A stretch of DNA of 64,000 nucleotides from Mytilus edulis. Lineage: Eukaryota; Mollusca; Bivalvia; Mytilida; Mytilidae. Location: contig NC_092344.1 of NCBI RefSeq assembly GCF_963676685.1, positions 94,084,749-94,148,748 on the forward strand, in the 5' to 3' direction. The notes under the pieces are model-generated. The model was not told the DNA's origin. It worked only from the letters and a program-made list of their open reading frames with translations, and did no database searches. A program made the position numbers and the translations under genes. The stretch's first letter is position 1. Each line of letters opens with the position of its first letter. Shown here piece after piece: positions 37,606 to 49,400 of the stretch.

Positions 37606-38962
37606 CTGCAAAATAATCAAAATTGATTAAATTGTCATGTCATTGTGTATCAACATTCGAATAAATGGCCATTTTAGAATGAAATGAAAGGGCACAGAGT
37701 TCATACATATGGAAGAAAAATTGAAATCGAATTTACAGAATGCATAGAAAATGGGTTTATTTCATGATGTTTAATAATTATTTAGTTATTGTATCAATTG
37801 GCTTCGATGGTTCATTGTAGTAAGAAAAAGTTAATCCTTTATTAGCGTCTTATAATACTTAGAACGAAGGTATATTCGATCGATTATTCATAGATTACGG
37901 GAGTTACAAAAATCACCATTTACGACATCACCATTTACGAAATAATCGTATTTCTGCGTGGAGATTTCATAAAAAGAGGTGACGAATTACTGCAGCAAAT
38001 TCATTACAAACATTAACTATAACGGTTCATGACTTGTACGATCACCATTTATATCTGCTAATTGCTTCTGTTTCCTAAAGGACCATAATTTACAAATCTT
38101 CTCTTATATATCTTATATTAATATTACATTTATTAAAACTTGATACAACTGTTCAATTACCTGGGTCTGACATTGCAAGATCTTACTTACAAAGATGAAT
38201 GATAATTTGTTTGAGTTCGGCAAAAGTTGCTTTAACATATCAACATTACGATGAAAATTTACTAAATCATTTATTATTATAGCTTACTGAACGTGGTATT
38301 GTGTACCAATGCATTGTCAGGCTAAATGTGTGTGATTATATTATACAACAAGTTACTAGATTGGCTCTGATTTGAAGGTGCCCAAAACATTGAAAGACTA
38401 CAGCGCGAACACGACATTGTTTCCGATTGCCATATATAATTGGCTTACATAAATCAGTGCTTTCAAATATTAAAGTGTAGCATACACATGATATAATAAG
38501 TGTAACTGCTGTTTTAAATGTTATAACAATATCCTTAATCGGATGATGATCCTCACTAAAAAAATAATTTCGTAAAAAGCAGGTGTTTCCATTCGGACAA
38601 GGTAGCTGTCAATGTGATGTTTGTGTTCTTATATTTTTCAATTGACATAAGATTTTGGTATGATCTGGTAACACAAATTTTGCCGAAATGGGTAGGTGAC
38701 TAGGCGGTATGGGATTTTTCATTGTTGACGGCCGTACGGTGACCTAAAGATGGTAACTTCTATGTCTTTTAGTCTGTGGTAGAGAGTTGTCTCAATGACA
38801 GTTAAACCACATCATCTTATTTCTATATAAGGTATACGTATTCTTATTTCTATATATTGCACTCATATCACATCTTCTAATATCTATATACAATCATAAG
38901 TACTTAATATAAATGACACTTTAAAAGTTATGATGTTTTGAAATTTAAAAATTGCCCTTTAC

Positions 38963-39076
38963 CTTTGTCACAGTTATGTCCCTCATATACAGGAGAGCAA
39001 AGACAGAAAAACTGATTATTGATTGGTATACATGTTCCTTGGTGATGTGGATTTCCTGTACAACTTTTAAGCATGT
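38963..39076 (-). pseudogene. Gene C EGF exon, set 2, missing a conserved Cys
   Basis: This is a 114 nt phase 1-1 exon that reads SCTGNPHHQGTC, FFCLC, VYEGHNC. The second Cys (PC in D and A) is His, and the Gly of GYEG is Val. The frame is open, but the fold would lack one disulfide. Confidence 0.7.
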
Positions 39077-39258
39077 CTTCAATACAATATATGATGTCAT
39101 GAACACATTATTTGATACACTAGACTTATTTCAAATCGAAATTATTTTCAAAGAATGATAATGTAAATACATATATAAAAGAGCAATTAATTATATTATT
39201 TCTATCAATATCTTGTTTATCAAATGGCAGGAAAATTGTGAACTGAGTAAATAATTAT

Positions 39259-39357
39259 AGATTATCGTAGATCATCTCAACGAGATTGATTTTCGCGCTT
39301 GAGCCGGGGCGGCGAAAGCGAGAAAGGCAATCGAGTTGAGATGATCAATGATAATCT
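39259..39357. repeat. Foldback element
   Basis: AGATTATCGTAGATCATCTC on the left pairs with GAGATGATCAATGATAATCT on the right; the arms are about 30 bp around a GC-rich centre that itself contains TTTCGC / GCGAAA. It lies in the second unit of the gene C duplication only. Confidence 0.7.
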
Positions 39358-39838
39358 GTTAATCGCTATTTTACCTATGACGACGTTGTCAATTTCATGT
39401 CAATTTCGTTAGCAACGCCACGTGCCTGCTTTGTTTCTAGCGATAATGTGTCCATCTCAAGCGAGTAGCATGATATGAAAATTATCACAAAAAAAAATAA
39501 TACATGGATACGTGGAAACATGGTATTGTGTACAAATGCATTGTCAGGCTAAATGTGTGTGGTTGAATTAGACAACAAGTTACTAGATTGAGTCTGATTT
39601 GAAAGTGCCCAGAACATTGAAAGACTACAGCGCGAACATGACATTGTTTCCGATTGCCATATATAATTGGCTTACATAAATCAGTGCTTTCAAATATTAA
39701 AGTGTAGCATACACATGATATAATAAGTGTAACTGCTGTTTTAAATGTTATAACAATATCCTTAATCGGATGATGATTTTCACTAAAAATGCTTTTCGTA
39801 AAAAGCAGGTGTTTCCATTCTGAAAAAGGTAGCTATAT

Positions 39839-39893
39839 ACTGGTATTGTGGTTGTTGTTGTTGTTTTCATGGTTGAAGGTACTTTTGTTCGCA
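39839..39893 (-). pseudogene. Gene C stalk exon, set 2, truncated
   Basis: After acceptor attttgcag it encodes LRTKVPSTMKTTTTTTTIP and then runs without a phase 1 donor into a segment that is a copy of intron sequence (39509-39835). A deletion junction near 39836 has removed the rest of the exon. Confidence 0.65.
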
Positions 39894-40502
39894 CTGCAAA
39901 ATAATCAAAGTTGATTAAATTGTCATGTCATTGTGTATCAACATTCGAATAAATGGCCATTTTAGAATTTTGATATGAAAGGGCACATAGCTCATACATA
40001 TGCAAGAAAAATTGAAATCGAATTTACAGAATGCATAGACAATGGGTTTATTTCATGATGTTTAATAATTATTTAGTTATTGTATCAATTTACTTCGATG
40101 GATTATTGTAGTAAGAAAAAGTTAATCCTTTATTAGCGTCTGATAATACTAAGTACGAAGGTATATTCGATCGATCCTTCATAGATGTTACAAAAATAAC
40201 CATTTACGACATCACTATATTTCTGCATGGAGATTTCAGAAATGGTGGTGACGAATTACTGCAACAGATTCATTACAAACATTAACTAGAACGATTCATG
40301 AATTGTACGATCGCCATGTACATCTGCTTCAAATATTTCAAACTTTTCTGATATATCTTATATTAACATAATATTTATTTTACTTTGATACTTCTGTTTA
40401 GCTACTTGAGTTTGACATCGCAAGGCCATACTTATAAAGACGACTGATGATTGGTCTTGGTTTAGCAGAAATTGCTTTTCTACGATTCATGAGATAAAAA
40501 GG

Positions 40503-40910
40503 TGTTATTAGTTATCAAAGGTACCAGGCTTATAATTTGATACGCCAGACGCGCGTTTCGTTTGCATCCGACTCATCAGTGACACTCAGATCAAGATTGT
40601 TAAAAAAAACCAAAAATCCAAAAGTTGTGCAAAATACGGCTAAGGTAGTCTTTGCCTGGTTTAAGACAATCCTTAGTATCGAACAATTCATGATTTTGCA
40701 AGCAGTATTTTTATAAAAATGACCATATTTTTGACTGACTATTAGACTGGCGATACCCTCGGGGACGACACGGCCATCAGCAGTTGCATCGACCCAGTGG
40801 TGTGAATAGTTATAAAAGGTACAAGGTTTATGATTTGATACGACTGACGCGCGTTTAGCCAGGTTGTTTAGAACTATATAAAAAGGCTGCGTATACCTGT
40901 ACACAAGCGA
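40503..40910 (-). repeat. Long copy of the GCGCGTCTGG repeat
   Basis: It contains CCAGACGCGCGTTTCGTTTG, then GATACCCTCGGGGACGACAC and CGACCCAGTGG, which are reversed equivalents of blocks in 3336-3745. It sits in the first intron of gene C. Confidence 0.65.
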
Positions 40911-41332
40911 ATACTCTTAATTTTCCGAAATTCATAATTTTATCACCTTTCTCTACTACAAATTTATTTGTTTCCTGACTTTCCGTTTTGAATTTTCATC
41001 TAAGTTCGATATTAATTTAGTTACTTTCTACATTAACATCTACCTTTTGTCAATGTTAGGAAGTCAGTCACTTAAACATGTATCTCTTAAGTCTGTTTGT
41101 TGGAATGATCGTGTACAAGATCATCACAAGATAAAATTTTCAATGTCAAAACCTTTCACTGATCCGATTGTAAGCCTGTTCCTAATTTTGTTTTTCAAAC
41201 AATTTTTCATTTTTTTTTTGGTAAATTGTGTATATTCATTTATACGTTGTATAGTGAAACATATACTTTAATTGAATAGACGACATTTTCATTAAATGTT
41301 GCAATATTTCTATGCAATATATTTTAGCTTAC

Positions 41333-41690
41333 GATCACAACATGATCCTCCATAGCCAGAAGGACAGATACAACTATTTTGTATGACATTAAAATTTCCC
41401 CCTCTTTGACATTTTCCACAAGTTTTGTGTTCTGTTGCATTTGCCTGCCACCAAATAAATGGAATGTTACAACCGGTTAAGCATCCTTTAAGTGAATAAT
41501 ATTTAGAAGTATCACAGCAGATCGCCCTCTGCCTCTCATGTACTCCTCTCCCACATGAAGCATTAAACAAACCCCACGGAGCCCTTTTTTCTACTGTACA
41601 ATAACCACCTGCTTCACATGCATCACACAAATTTAATACTAAAATATAGGATATACAGATGACAGCAAATATCCAAGTTGCGTTTGTCAT
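41333..41690 (-). CDS. Gene C exon 1: signal peptide and degenerate TSP1 domain
   Basis: ATG at 41690 opens TWIFAVICISYILVLNLC, a signal peptide. The TSP1 core is RAPWGLFNASCGRG, with W to R and C to F changes relative to D. Downstream motifs are kept: ICCD, IWWQANATE, CGKCQRGG and GYGGSCCD. Donor gtaagc at 41332, phase 1. If the donor is skipped the frame runs eight more residues to a stop at 41310. Confidence 0.8.
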
Positions 41691-41904
41691 TGTGTTCTTA
41701 CACTTTAAACTGACTCTAAGCTGGTTTTATAAAAACGACTAGATTGCAACGAACGTCCACCTTATATCAACCTATCTTTTTAACGGTTGTCTAAGAATCC
41801 TTGTACTGAAAGTAATAATTTCTAATTCGTGTACATAATACTTTCGTCATATGCACGGTTAAAGATATATGCATATCTCTTTTCTCTAAGGTGCATTGGT
41901 ATCA

Positions 41905-42725
41905 ATAATCTATAATACTAAAATTACGAGGTCCAATTTATCAGCCGGCATCAGGTAAAAACGACATATCAAAGAATTCAACTTTATATATAGCTAATAT
42001 AGGACAATTTTGTAGATTAAAAATTACACCACTCCAGACCCTTGTGTTTTCCAAATAATTAATATTGCCAATAATTAACAAGTTCCGGGTCGAATCCGGT
42101 ACCGATACTAATAGTATATTCACCTGTTACCTATTACCTGATATGTATGTTCCGCATCTAACAGGCGCACCACCAAATATATACACGGGTCATAATCACA
42201 AAGTCGACACAACTAAATTCAATCATTGTCAATTGTTCCCTATTGTAGTTTTTTTTAATTAGTAAGACTTTCTAAGATAACAATACGAATACTAAAAATT
42301 TGGACTAAGGCGTAGAGGTACAGTTTTCAATTTGTTAGCGGGCATGACGTAAAACAGCGAATCAAAGATTTGAACTTTCTTGGACAATGCTGTTGATTAA
42401 AAAATACTCAATTCCAGGACCTGAATATTACCAATAATTGAAAAGTTCCAGGTCGACGGGTTGAAACAGAAAGATTTGAAAGCAGAGAAAACTGTGTATC
42501 TTATAATAATCGACACGACTTTATCAGATGACAATACCAATATTAAAATAAGGCAATCTTATTAAAATAAGTTCTCATCACTTGCTCCTCAATGTTTTAT
42601 ATGTCACACGGCGACATATAAAAAATCGAGGAGCAAGTGATGAGAACTTATTTTGATAAGATTGAAAATAAGACTTACGCATAGTTATATACTTTAATTC
42701 AGTCACGGACCCGCGATATCATGGG
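41905..42725 (-). repeat. Inverted copy of the 27055-28095 repeat
   Basis: It begins with CTATAATACTAAAATTACGA and ends with AGTCACGGACCCGCGATATC, the reverse of both ends of the plus-strand copy. It lacks that copy's internal duplication and carries a 112 bp insertion. Confidence 0.7.
42553..42664. mobile_element. Foldback MITE with 8-bp target-site duplication
   Basis: The element starts GCAATCTTATTAAAATAAGT and ends ACTTATTTTGATAAGATTG; its arms of about 50 bp include GAGCAAGTGATGAGAAC and its reverse. It is flanked by AAAATAAG at 42545-42552 and 42665-42672. The uninterrupted site is visible in the copy at about 27110-27125, which confirms insertion. An 8-bp duplication fits a hAT-type transposase, though the source is unknown. 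Confidence 0.8.
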
Positions 42726-45700
42726 TGTGTTCTAGTTATAAATTAAAGTTTCTCGTGTTCAATGGGAACTCGTTGTTTTAATCCCTTACATCAAGCATCA
42801 GACTGTAGACTGTATTTGAATACCATGATATCTTTCAAATAGTAATTGTTGCAATGTTATTTGTCACTGTCTCGGTTGTTTTTCTGTTACAATAGGGACA
42901 AGTGTGATGGGATAGGTCACCCAAACATTTATCTATCTACAATGTATAATGTTGCCATGCATGTCGTCAAAAGTAAAGTAAAAGCAAGTGAATCTATTTG
43001 GAAAGGTTTGTTTGCAGTCTCAGAGAACTTTAAAAGTATTTCAGTTAATGAATAACTAGAACTTCTTATTTTAAAACATATTGAACGCTTTTGGAAATGA
43101 TTGGTTATAACACCTCAGGATATTTCATCTTCCTAATAAATAAATAAGAAACCAATTTCTGTTCGGACGAGCGCGCTTTTTCAAAAGTAGTCGTTATCAA
43201 TAATGGGTAGACACACACTGTGAATGTCAATAAAGTAATGAATATATTTTAATACCAGGTACGTATAATGATACAGACAAAATAATTTAATATGGATTGA
43301 CCTTAAGTCTTAATTAAGATTTGTCTTCTGTAACAAAACACATGGCATGTATAATGAATATCTTTTATCGGATATTCTCGTTTTCGAGTGCAATGACTAA
43401 CAAAGTTCATCAAAACTCTACGAAGAAAACCAGAAAACGATCAGCCCGACCCAAATAAAGAAAACAGTAATAAACTCAGGTGATTTTGAATGGATCTAAG
43501 TGGGTTGAATTAACACAGTATTTTTTTAATGGCAGCAAAAGATTTTCCCAGCAACTTGAATTTTTTTATTGTTTGCGAGTGGCACTCATTAAACACTTGA
43601 TTTATTCTTCCCATTCTGACCTACCGTGACTACGACTTCATACATAGCGATACATTTAAAATATAAGAATATCATTCTGAAAATTGGTCCATGGACACAG
43701 TTATCGTCCTTTGGTGTTCGTTATCTACAAATATAGACCCTAGTGTAAACAGTGTATAACGTGTATTTTTTTAATATACTTTTCCAATTTATTTCTTGAT
43801 ATTTCATGCATGTAATATTAAGTAAGGGGATGAAATTAAATGTGGAAAATGGGCGCCGATTCTTCATGGTAAGTAGTGATTTGATAATGTTGAAAAAGTA
43901 AAAAATTAACACGTCTAAAACTCTAATACTGAATTTAAGACCCCAATAACATAGAGAAATTTCCATATTTTGAAGTAGAGCGTGTAGACTTCCCTATAAT
44001 TTTGATATTATTTGTCCCAATAGTAATACACTTCACTGTTAACATTAGATAGAGCCGGTGCGATTTTTGTAATTTGAATTTATTATCTAAACAAAATGCA
44101 CCATGAAATAGCTATGTACTCGGGCCAAATCGTGAATAAATGTGTTGTTCGGTCACCCGTTGTTTATGAGACATTCTTAGAAAGCCGGCGCTTGACCATT
44201 CGTGTCATTTTTTCTATATTTTAATTCTTGGAAAAACTATTCTGTAAATAATCAAATGAGCAGAATTAATCGTTGTTTCGAATAAAGAAATATTTGGCAT
44301 GAGTACAGTTTCATCCTGTGAGTGTCCAGTACTATAGACAAAATTTCACATTACATTTCATTGCATATAAGAAGTTAACCATCACTGGAAGTTAACCAAT
44401 CGTTTTCCCCCTTTTTTAACCTGTGTGCAAGCTTTAGTAACCATGTAATTTCAAGTAATCCAAAATATACTATAAAAGCCCCAAATAAAAAAATAATGTT
44501 GCTTTGAAATACCAAAGACATATGTTTATGACACAGAAATGTTTAACTGCAATGAAATGTCGGATTATTTAAATGCAACTGTCATATTCAAGGGAATATT
44601 TTTTCGACCTCTTTTCGCATGCAACCGGATGTACTTTGAATTTTTCGAAATAATGATGTTCTATTATAGAAATAGATTATTGTAGCTATAATTGGTAAAC
44701 CAGGTGTGAGTTTTTTTAGTTTTTACTGCTGTATAACCGTTTAAATTCCTTGATTCTGACGTCAAGGATGAGTCTGTTGAAGCTTACAAACTTTTAAGCC
44801 TAGTAACGATTATGAGTGAATATACTATAGATTACTGTTAATGGTGTCATTTTAGTGTTTAATTTAACATTCAGGAATGACAAAGTCAGGAAAAAGGTCA
44901 TTGTTATATTATAGTTCTGTTCTGTTGTGTCGTAGTTCTCCTCTTATATTTGATGTGTTTCCCTCAGTTTTAGTTTGTAACCAGGATTTGTCTTTTTCTC
45001 CATCTATTAATGAATTTTTAACAGCGGCATACTAATGTTGCCTTTATTTATTTATTTTTCTTAATTGTAAATTTAGACTCAGGTTAATTACTATGCTTTA
45101 CTGATTTTGCAGGGTTTTTTTTGTAATTTTGCGTAATCTCTGCAATGTGCTAACAAGTATATTTTTGTCGTGTTGTTTTCATCCAAACGAATGCGTGTTA
45201 TTTATCAGTGTGTCCCATGATGCCCGTTTACGTCAAATGACAGTATTGGTTTACTGGTTTTACATTGATTTATTTATCTCTGAATTGACGAATAATCTAT
45301 TAAATGGCTTTCTGTGCCTTTCCCTTTTTAAATACACATTTAATCATTTGATTAGAAATTTAAAGTGACCCAATCAGAGAAAAGAGGTGTAGACATAAAA
45401 TCTTTTATGATCCGTATGTTGATAAATAGGAATTTATTACGCAGAATATGTGGAAAAAAATAACCCGTGTTAAATTGAATGTCATAATATTGATAAATAA
45501 ATATTATTCATCTAAAAGTGAAAATAGTTAATTTAACAGTAAAGAAGAGAATCAAGAGAGTAAAAAAAAAACCATAATTTTAATAAGAATCAATATAGAG
45601 ATACGGAAAAGAAGGTTGATTTTATAACTGTAATAATTATTAATATCAATTTTTTTATAAAGCGTTTTGATTGTTGTTCCGTTTCATACCCTTTGTCTAA

Positions 45701-46335
45701 ATTTCATGGTTCTTGTCTGTTTGCACATTCACCTTCTCCCCATAAAAAAATTGTATTCAGTATTTGTCTTTTTACCAATATTCCATTGTACATCACCACT
45801 AGTCAAATGATAATATGTATGTAACATTTTAGTTTTTGTTTACGATTTTGAATTACAAACTACGAAATCATATGGTCATATTGTTATAAATATATAATAT
45901 TTCAATATAGATGGGTTATGTATCACTCAAACTTAAGTTTTCTGTCGAGTGTTTTCAGGATTGGTGTTTTTTCTTTGTTTTGATCATAGTCTTGCCTTTT
46001 TCTTTGACTTACTGTAGTATGATTGACTCCTTCGTATCTTCTATTAAATTTTATTTCCATAATCATCTGAAAACTATAACGTACGATTGTTCTGTGAGTA
46101 CTCTCATACAAAATTTGTCTTGTAATTTATCTTTATATATAGTTATCACAATATACGAAAAACACATTTTTTGTTTTAGAAAAATCAAAAGCTATTCATC
46201 TTTTCATTTCATAAATTGATGATAGACAACATTATAAATTGAGTAAATACATAATACGATAACATCTATTATTAAATTATAATTGGTTATCATCACAACG
46301 CAATTCAAAAGTGAGATTGTCGGGTTCAGTCATTA

Positions 46336-46432
46336 CTACCAATCATCATAACGTGGTGGTCTTTCCATTGGTTGTGGTCTTGGTTTTTTCCTCAATGGTT
46401 CTACTTTATTCCTTTCGTCGTCTCTTTTTAGT
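46336..46432 (-). CDS. Gene D exon 6: cytoplasmic tail
   Basis: This is a 97 nt exon of phase 2 to stop (acceptor tttcatag). It encodes LKRDDERNKVEPLRKK and ends PRPQPMERPPRYDDW, TAG at 46336-46338. The single Tyr in an acidic context is shared with B and E. Confidence 0.82.
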
Positions 46433-49400
46433 CTATGAAAACATGTTTATTTCAAATCATATATTTTATCTTTTGAATTACAAACGCACATCATCAATTC
46501 AATGTAAAACGTATTACTAATTAAAATTTGTTTTTAAGAAGAATGAAGAAATATTACATGTACTACAGAAAATGAAATTCCTAAACTTAATATGTACGTA
46601 GGGATATGAAACATATACTGTATGTGTCAATTGAAAGGAGGTCAACCCTACTATGCTTCTGAAATTTACATACTTTCTTTCGAGTAATTTACTGCGGTGT
46701 CCACTCTAAGGTATGAAAATTAAACTATCTCGAAATGATTGATATCTTATTCAACGAGGCGGCGTGGTCGAGCCTATATCAATATGTTAATTTATATGAA
46801 ATGAATATGTAGGGCAATAGTCATTGAGTCAGAAACCAAACAACACAAACACCACAAAACAATCTGAAGTCAATATACGTTCTTATTCAATAAACAATAT
46901 AACAATATGTCAAGCCCTTTTAACATACCTAAGGTCACACCAAATACAAGAAATGGTAAAAGAAGAAGAAAAATGTGAACATTTAAAAAAACCATACACG
47001 TTCGTATCAGGATGACACTTAATGATACATAATGGTATTATGTCCTCATCGAGAAGAATATTTATAAAAAAAAAAGTATCACATTGAAAAGGATTTTTTT
47101 ACTGGTATATAACAGGGTTTCCCCTGGGTCAATAATGTTTTTCACCACCTCTTTCGCCAAAACAATATATTTTTCGCCACTTTATTATTTTTTTCGCCAA
47201 GTAACATAACTATATTTTTCGTTTAAAAATTACCTTTTTTTTTAACATAAAAGGAAAAACATTCATTGTATTTTAAACAACTTTTCTAAATGAGGGGGCC
47301 ACTACTTTTAATAATAAAGAAGATACAAGTCCTGGAATATAACAAAATTAACGGAAATGTTTTGATTATATAATACCAGTATAGTTCGTACGGAAAGTTT
47401 CTTGAAAAGAAAAATACTGATGTGCCCTTTTGTACTTTTTACAACAAAACAAAAGCTTTTATCACATGAAATTGATCCCTCATTTCAGATGTTTCATGTG
47501 TAGTCATAACATTGAAGGGCTACTCTCATTCGAGGAGTTTTTCCCAACCTTTTGTATAGATTTCTTCATAACGACAATTTTCTTTTCTTGACCATTGTAA
47601 ATGAAAAAGTTGAGACGTAAAACTATGCTTGAAACACGCGTGTCACTCAAACGACTTTAAAGTAGTCTCTCTAATCAATAACCTATATTACAGTCAAAGG
47701 ATAATTAAAGTTTTAAATCGGAGATTTTCTTGCTTTTGAACATTTTTTGTCACAACAACAGCTTTCTTTTTTAAACTATCTTTAAAAGGAGAGGGGATGT
47801 CAAAAGTTTGCTTTCAAACACGTGCGTCGCAAAGTGGTAAATAAATTCTCTATATGACATTTAGCGGAAGCCATTTAACCATATCATTTTGTCAAACAAT
47901 TAAATCAACACCTTTATTAATTAGTCCTTTGTTGTCGATAGCTCTAAAATGCAATCAGCTGATTATTGATTTTCTGTCCAATCTTAATGAGAATAAGGTG
48001 AATTCCGAGTATTGTCTGATCGGGTAAAGTCCGAGAAACACGAAAAAAGTAAATAAACAAGATGGAGGAAAATAAATCGTTCTATATATTTCTTTCGCCA
48101 AATTCTTTCGCAAATGACGAATTTTTATCGCCACAATTATTATTTTTTCGCAAATTGCGAAAATGGCGACCGCCAGCGGAAACCCTGTATAATATATTCC
48201 TTTATGTACAGTATTTCCGTTGTGTGGCAACTTACCATGTTTACTTTCAATATACTTTCAATACTAAATAGACAAATTGTGTTTCTTTTAATTTACTAAA
48301 TCATTGAAATCATGTTTAGCATACATCGTATGTTTTTGCTTAAGTGATAATTAAATTGTAATTTTTCTATCCACATTATTGCACTTTTGATTTGTGTATA
48401 AAGTATTATATTGTTTTGTTATTGATTTATTTCCGCATTGTTCACCTAAGGCAGGTAATCATATTGTCTTAAAAAGATTAAACAACACATCTACATGTAT
48501 ATACTATGAATGATGAATCTATAATAGACTATCTGATATTATATACATACGTTCCAAAAATGCAGCGGTAACAGCAACAGAATGCAATAAGTAGAGCTAG
48601 TGCTGATAGTGACATAAAAGCAATTGCCCATGATGAAACTAAAATTTAAAAACAAATAAGTCATCTTGAAATAACATTTCAGTCATTACCTTATACTTTT
48701 ACGTATTATGCATACATTACAGTCGTTATTAACTTTTAAAAATATTGCTAGCAACCTAAAACAAGATTTGTTTAAACAATTTTGTACAGAGAAAACATTT
48801 TTTTTTAAATTATAACCACCTTGTTGAGGATTACCAGCATTTATTTAATGTGACACCTTGTACATTTAATATGCAGACAGCTTTTATTTATTGTGCATGT
48901 TGCTAATTCCGTTTCACATCAAATTGAATGATATGTTTAACATCAAATAGAATAAACTTAAATATAAATTTTTAGTTAGCAGTCCAAAATAATTGGTGTC
49001 TGGTTGACAGAATGTATTGAACGTTCAGTAGCAATTATTTGTTCAATCAATGTTTGAGACAAATAAAATTAGTTTTTTTTATACAGTAGAGAACAAAGAT
49101 TGGTAAAAAGCAAGATTGGTCAATATACTACGTAAAATAGTTATATGAAGACTAGATAATGTTTGTCTTTCAAAGCTGCGTTTTTCTATCTGTTTCAGCA
49201 ATTTTGTAGATTTCAATTTTGTTTAAACTTAACCTTTATATTTCTTTATTTTGCTTATCATATACAACCACAAAAGGCAGAATATTTACTTACATTTGTT
49301 GCACATTTTGCCTTTGAAAAAAACTACACATTCACAATTGAAATCATCAACCATATCTTTACATGTTCCGTACTGACATGGGCTGTTAGCACAATCATCA

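Larger units (their letters stand above)
36381..40450. repeat. Nested segmental duplication inside gene C
   Basis: A unit of about 1.9 kb covering intron, EGF exon, intron and stalk exon occurs at about 36381-38260 and again at 38281-40450. A third partial copy of the unit's start (39509-39835, from ACGTGGAAACATGGTATTG) is joined straight to the stalk exon of the second unit. Landmarks are GTGCTTTCAAAT, GCATACACATGATAT and GGTGTTTCCATTC, in order in each copy. Confidence 0.8.
37059..41690 (-). pseudogene. Gene C: decayed 5' half of a TSP1-family gene with duplicated stalk and EGF exons
   Basis: Exon 1 (41333-41690) is open but has lost key residues: the first W of WxxW is Arg (KRAPW) and the Cys before the NAS sequon is Phe (LFNASC). 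Two stalk/EGF sets follow: set 2 (39839-39893 and 38963-39076) and set 1 (37504-37605 and 37059-37172). The set 2 stalk is cut short and its EGF lacks one Cys; the set 1 EGF has a TGA in place of a Cys codon. No calcium-type EGF, TM or tail exon follows within 7.6 kb. Exon 1 resembles D most closely (CDTSKYYSLKGCLTGCNIPF against CDKSKYKSLKGCLNACNIPF). A secreted TSP1 product from exon 1 cannot be excluded. Confidence 0.7.
41691..46335. other. Intergenic region between genes C and D
   Basis: No gene was found. It holds the inverted copy of the long repeat (41905-42725) with a nested foldback MITE, a copy of the 2225-2645 repeat at 43690-44050, and a repeat at 44935-45060. The remainder, 45060-46335, is AT-rich without features I can support. 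Confidence 0.5.
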
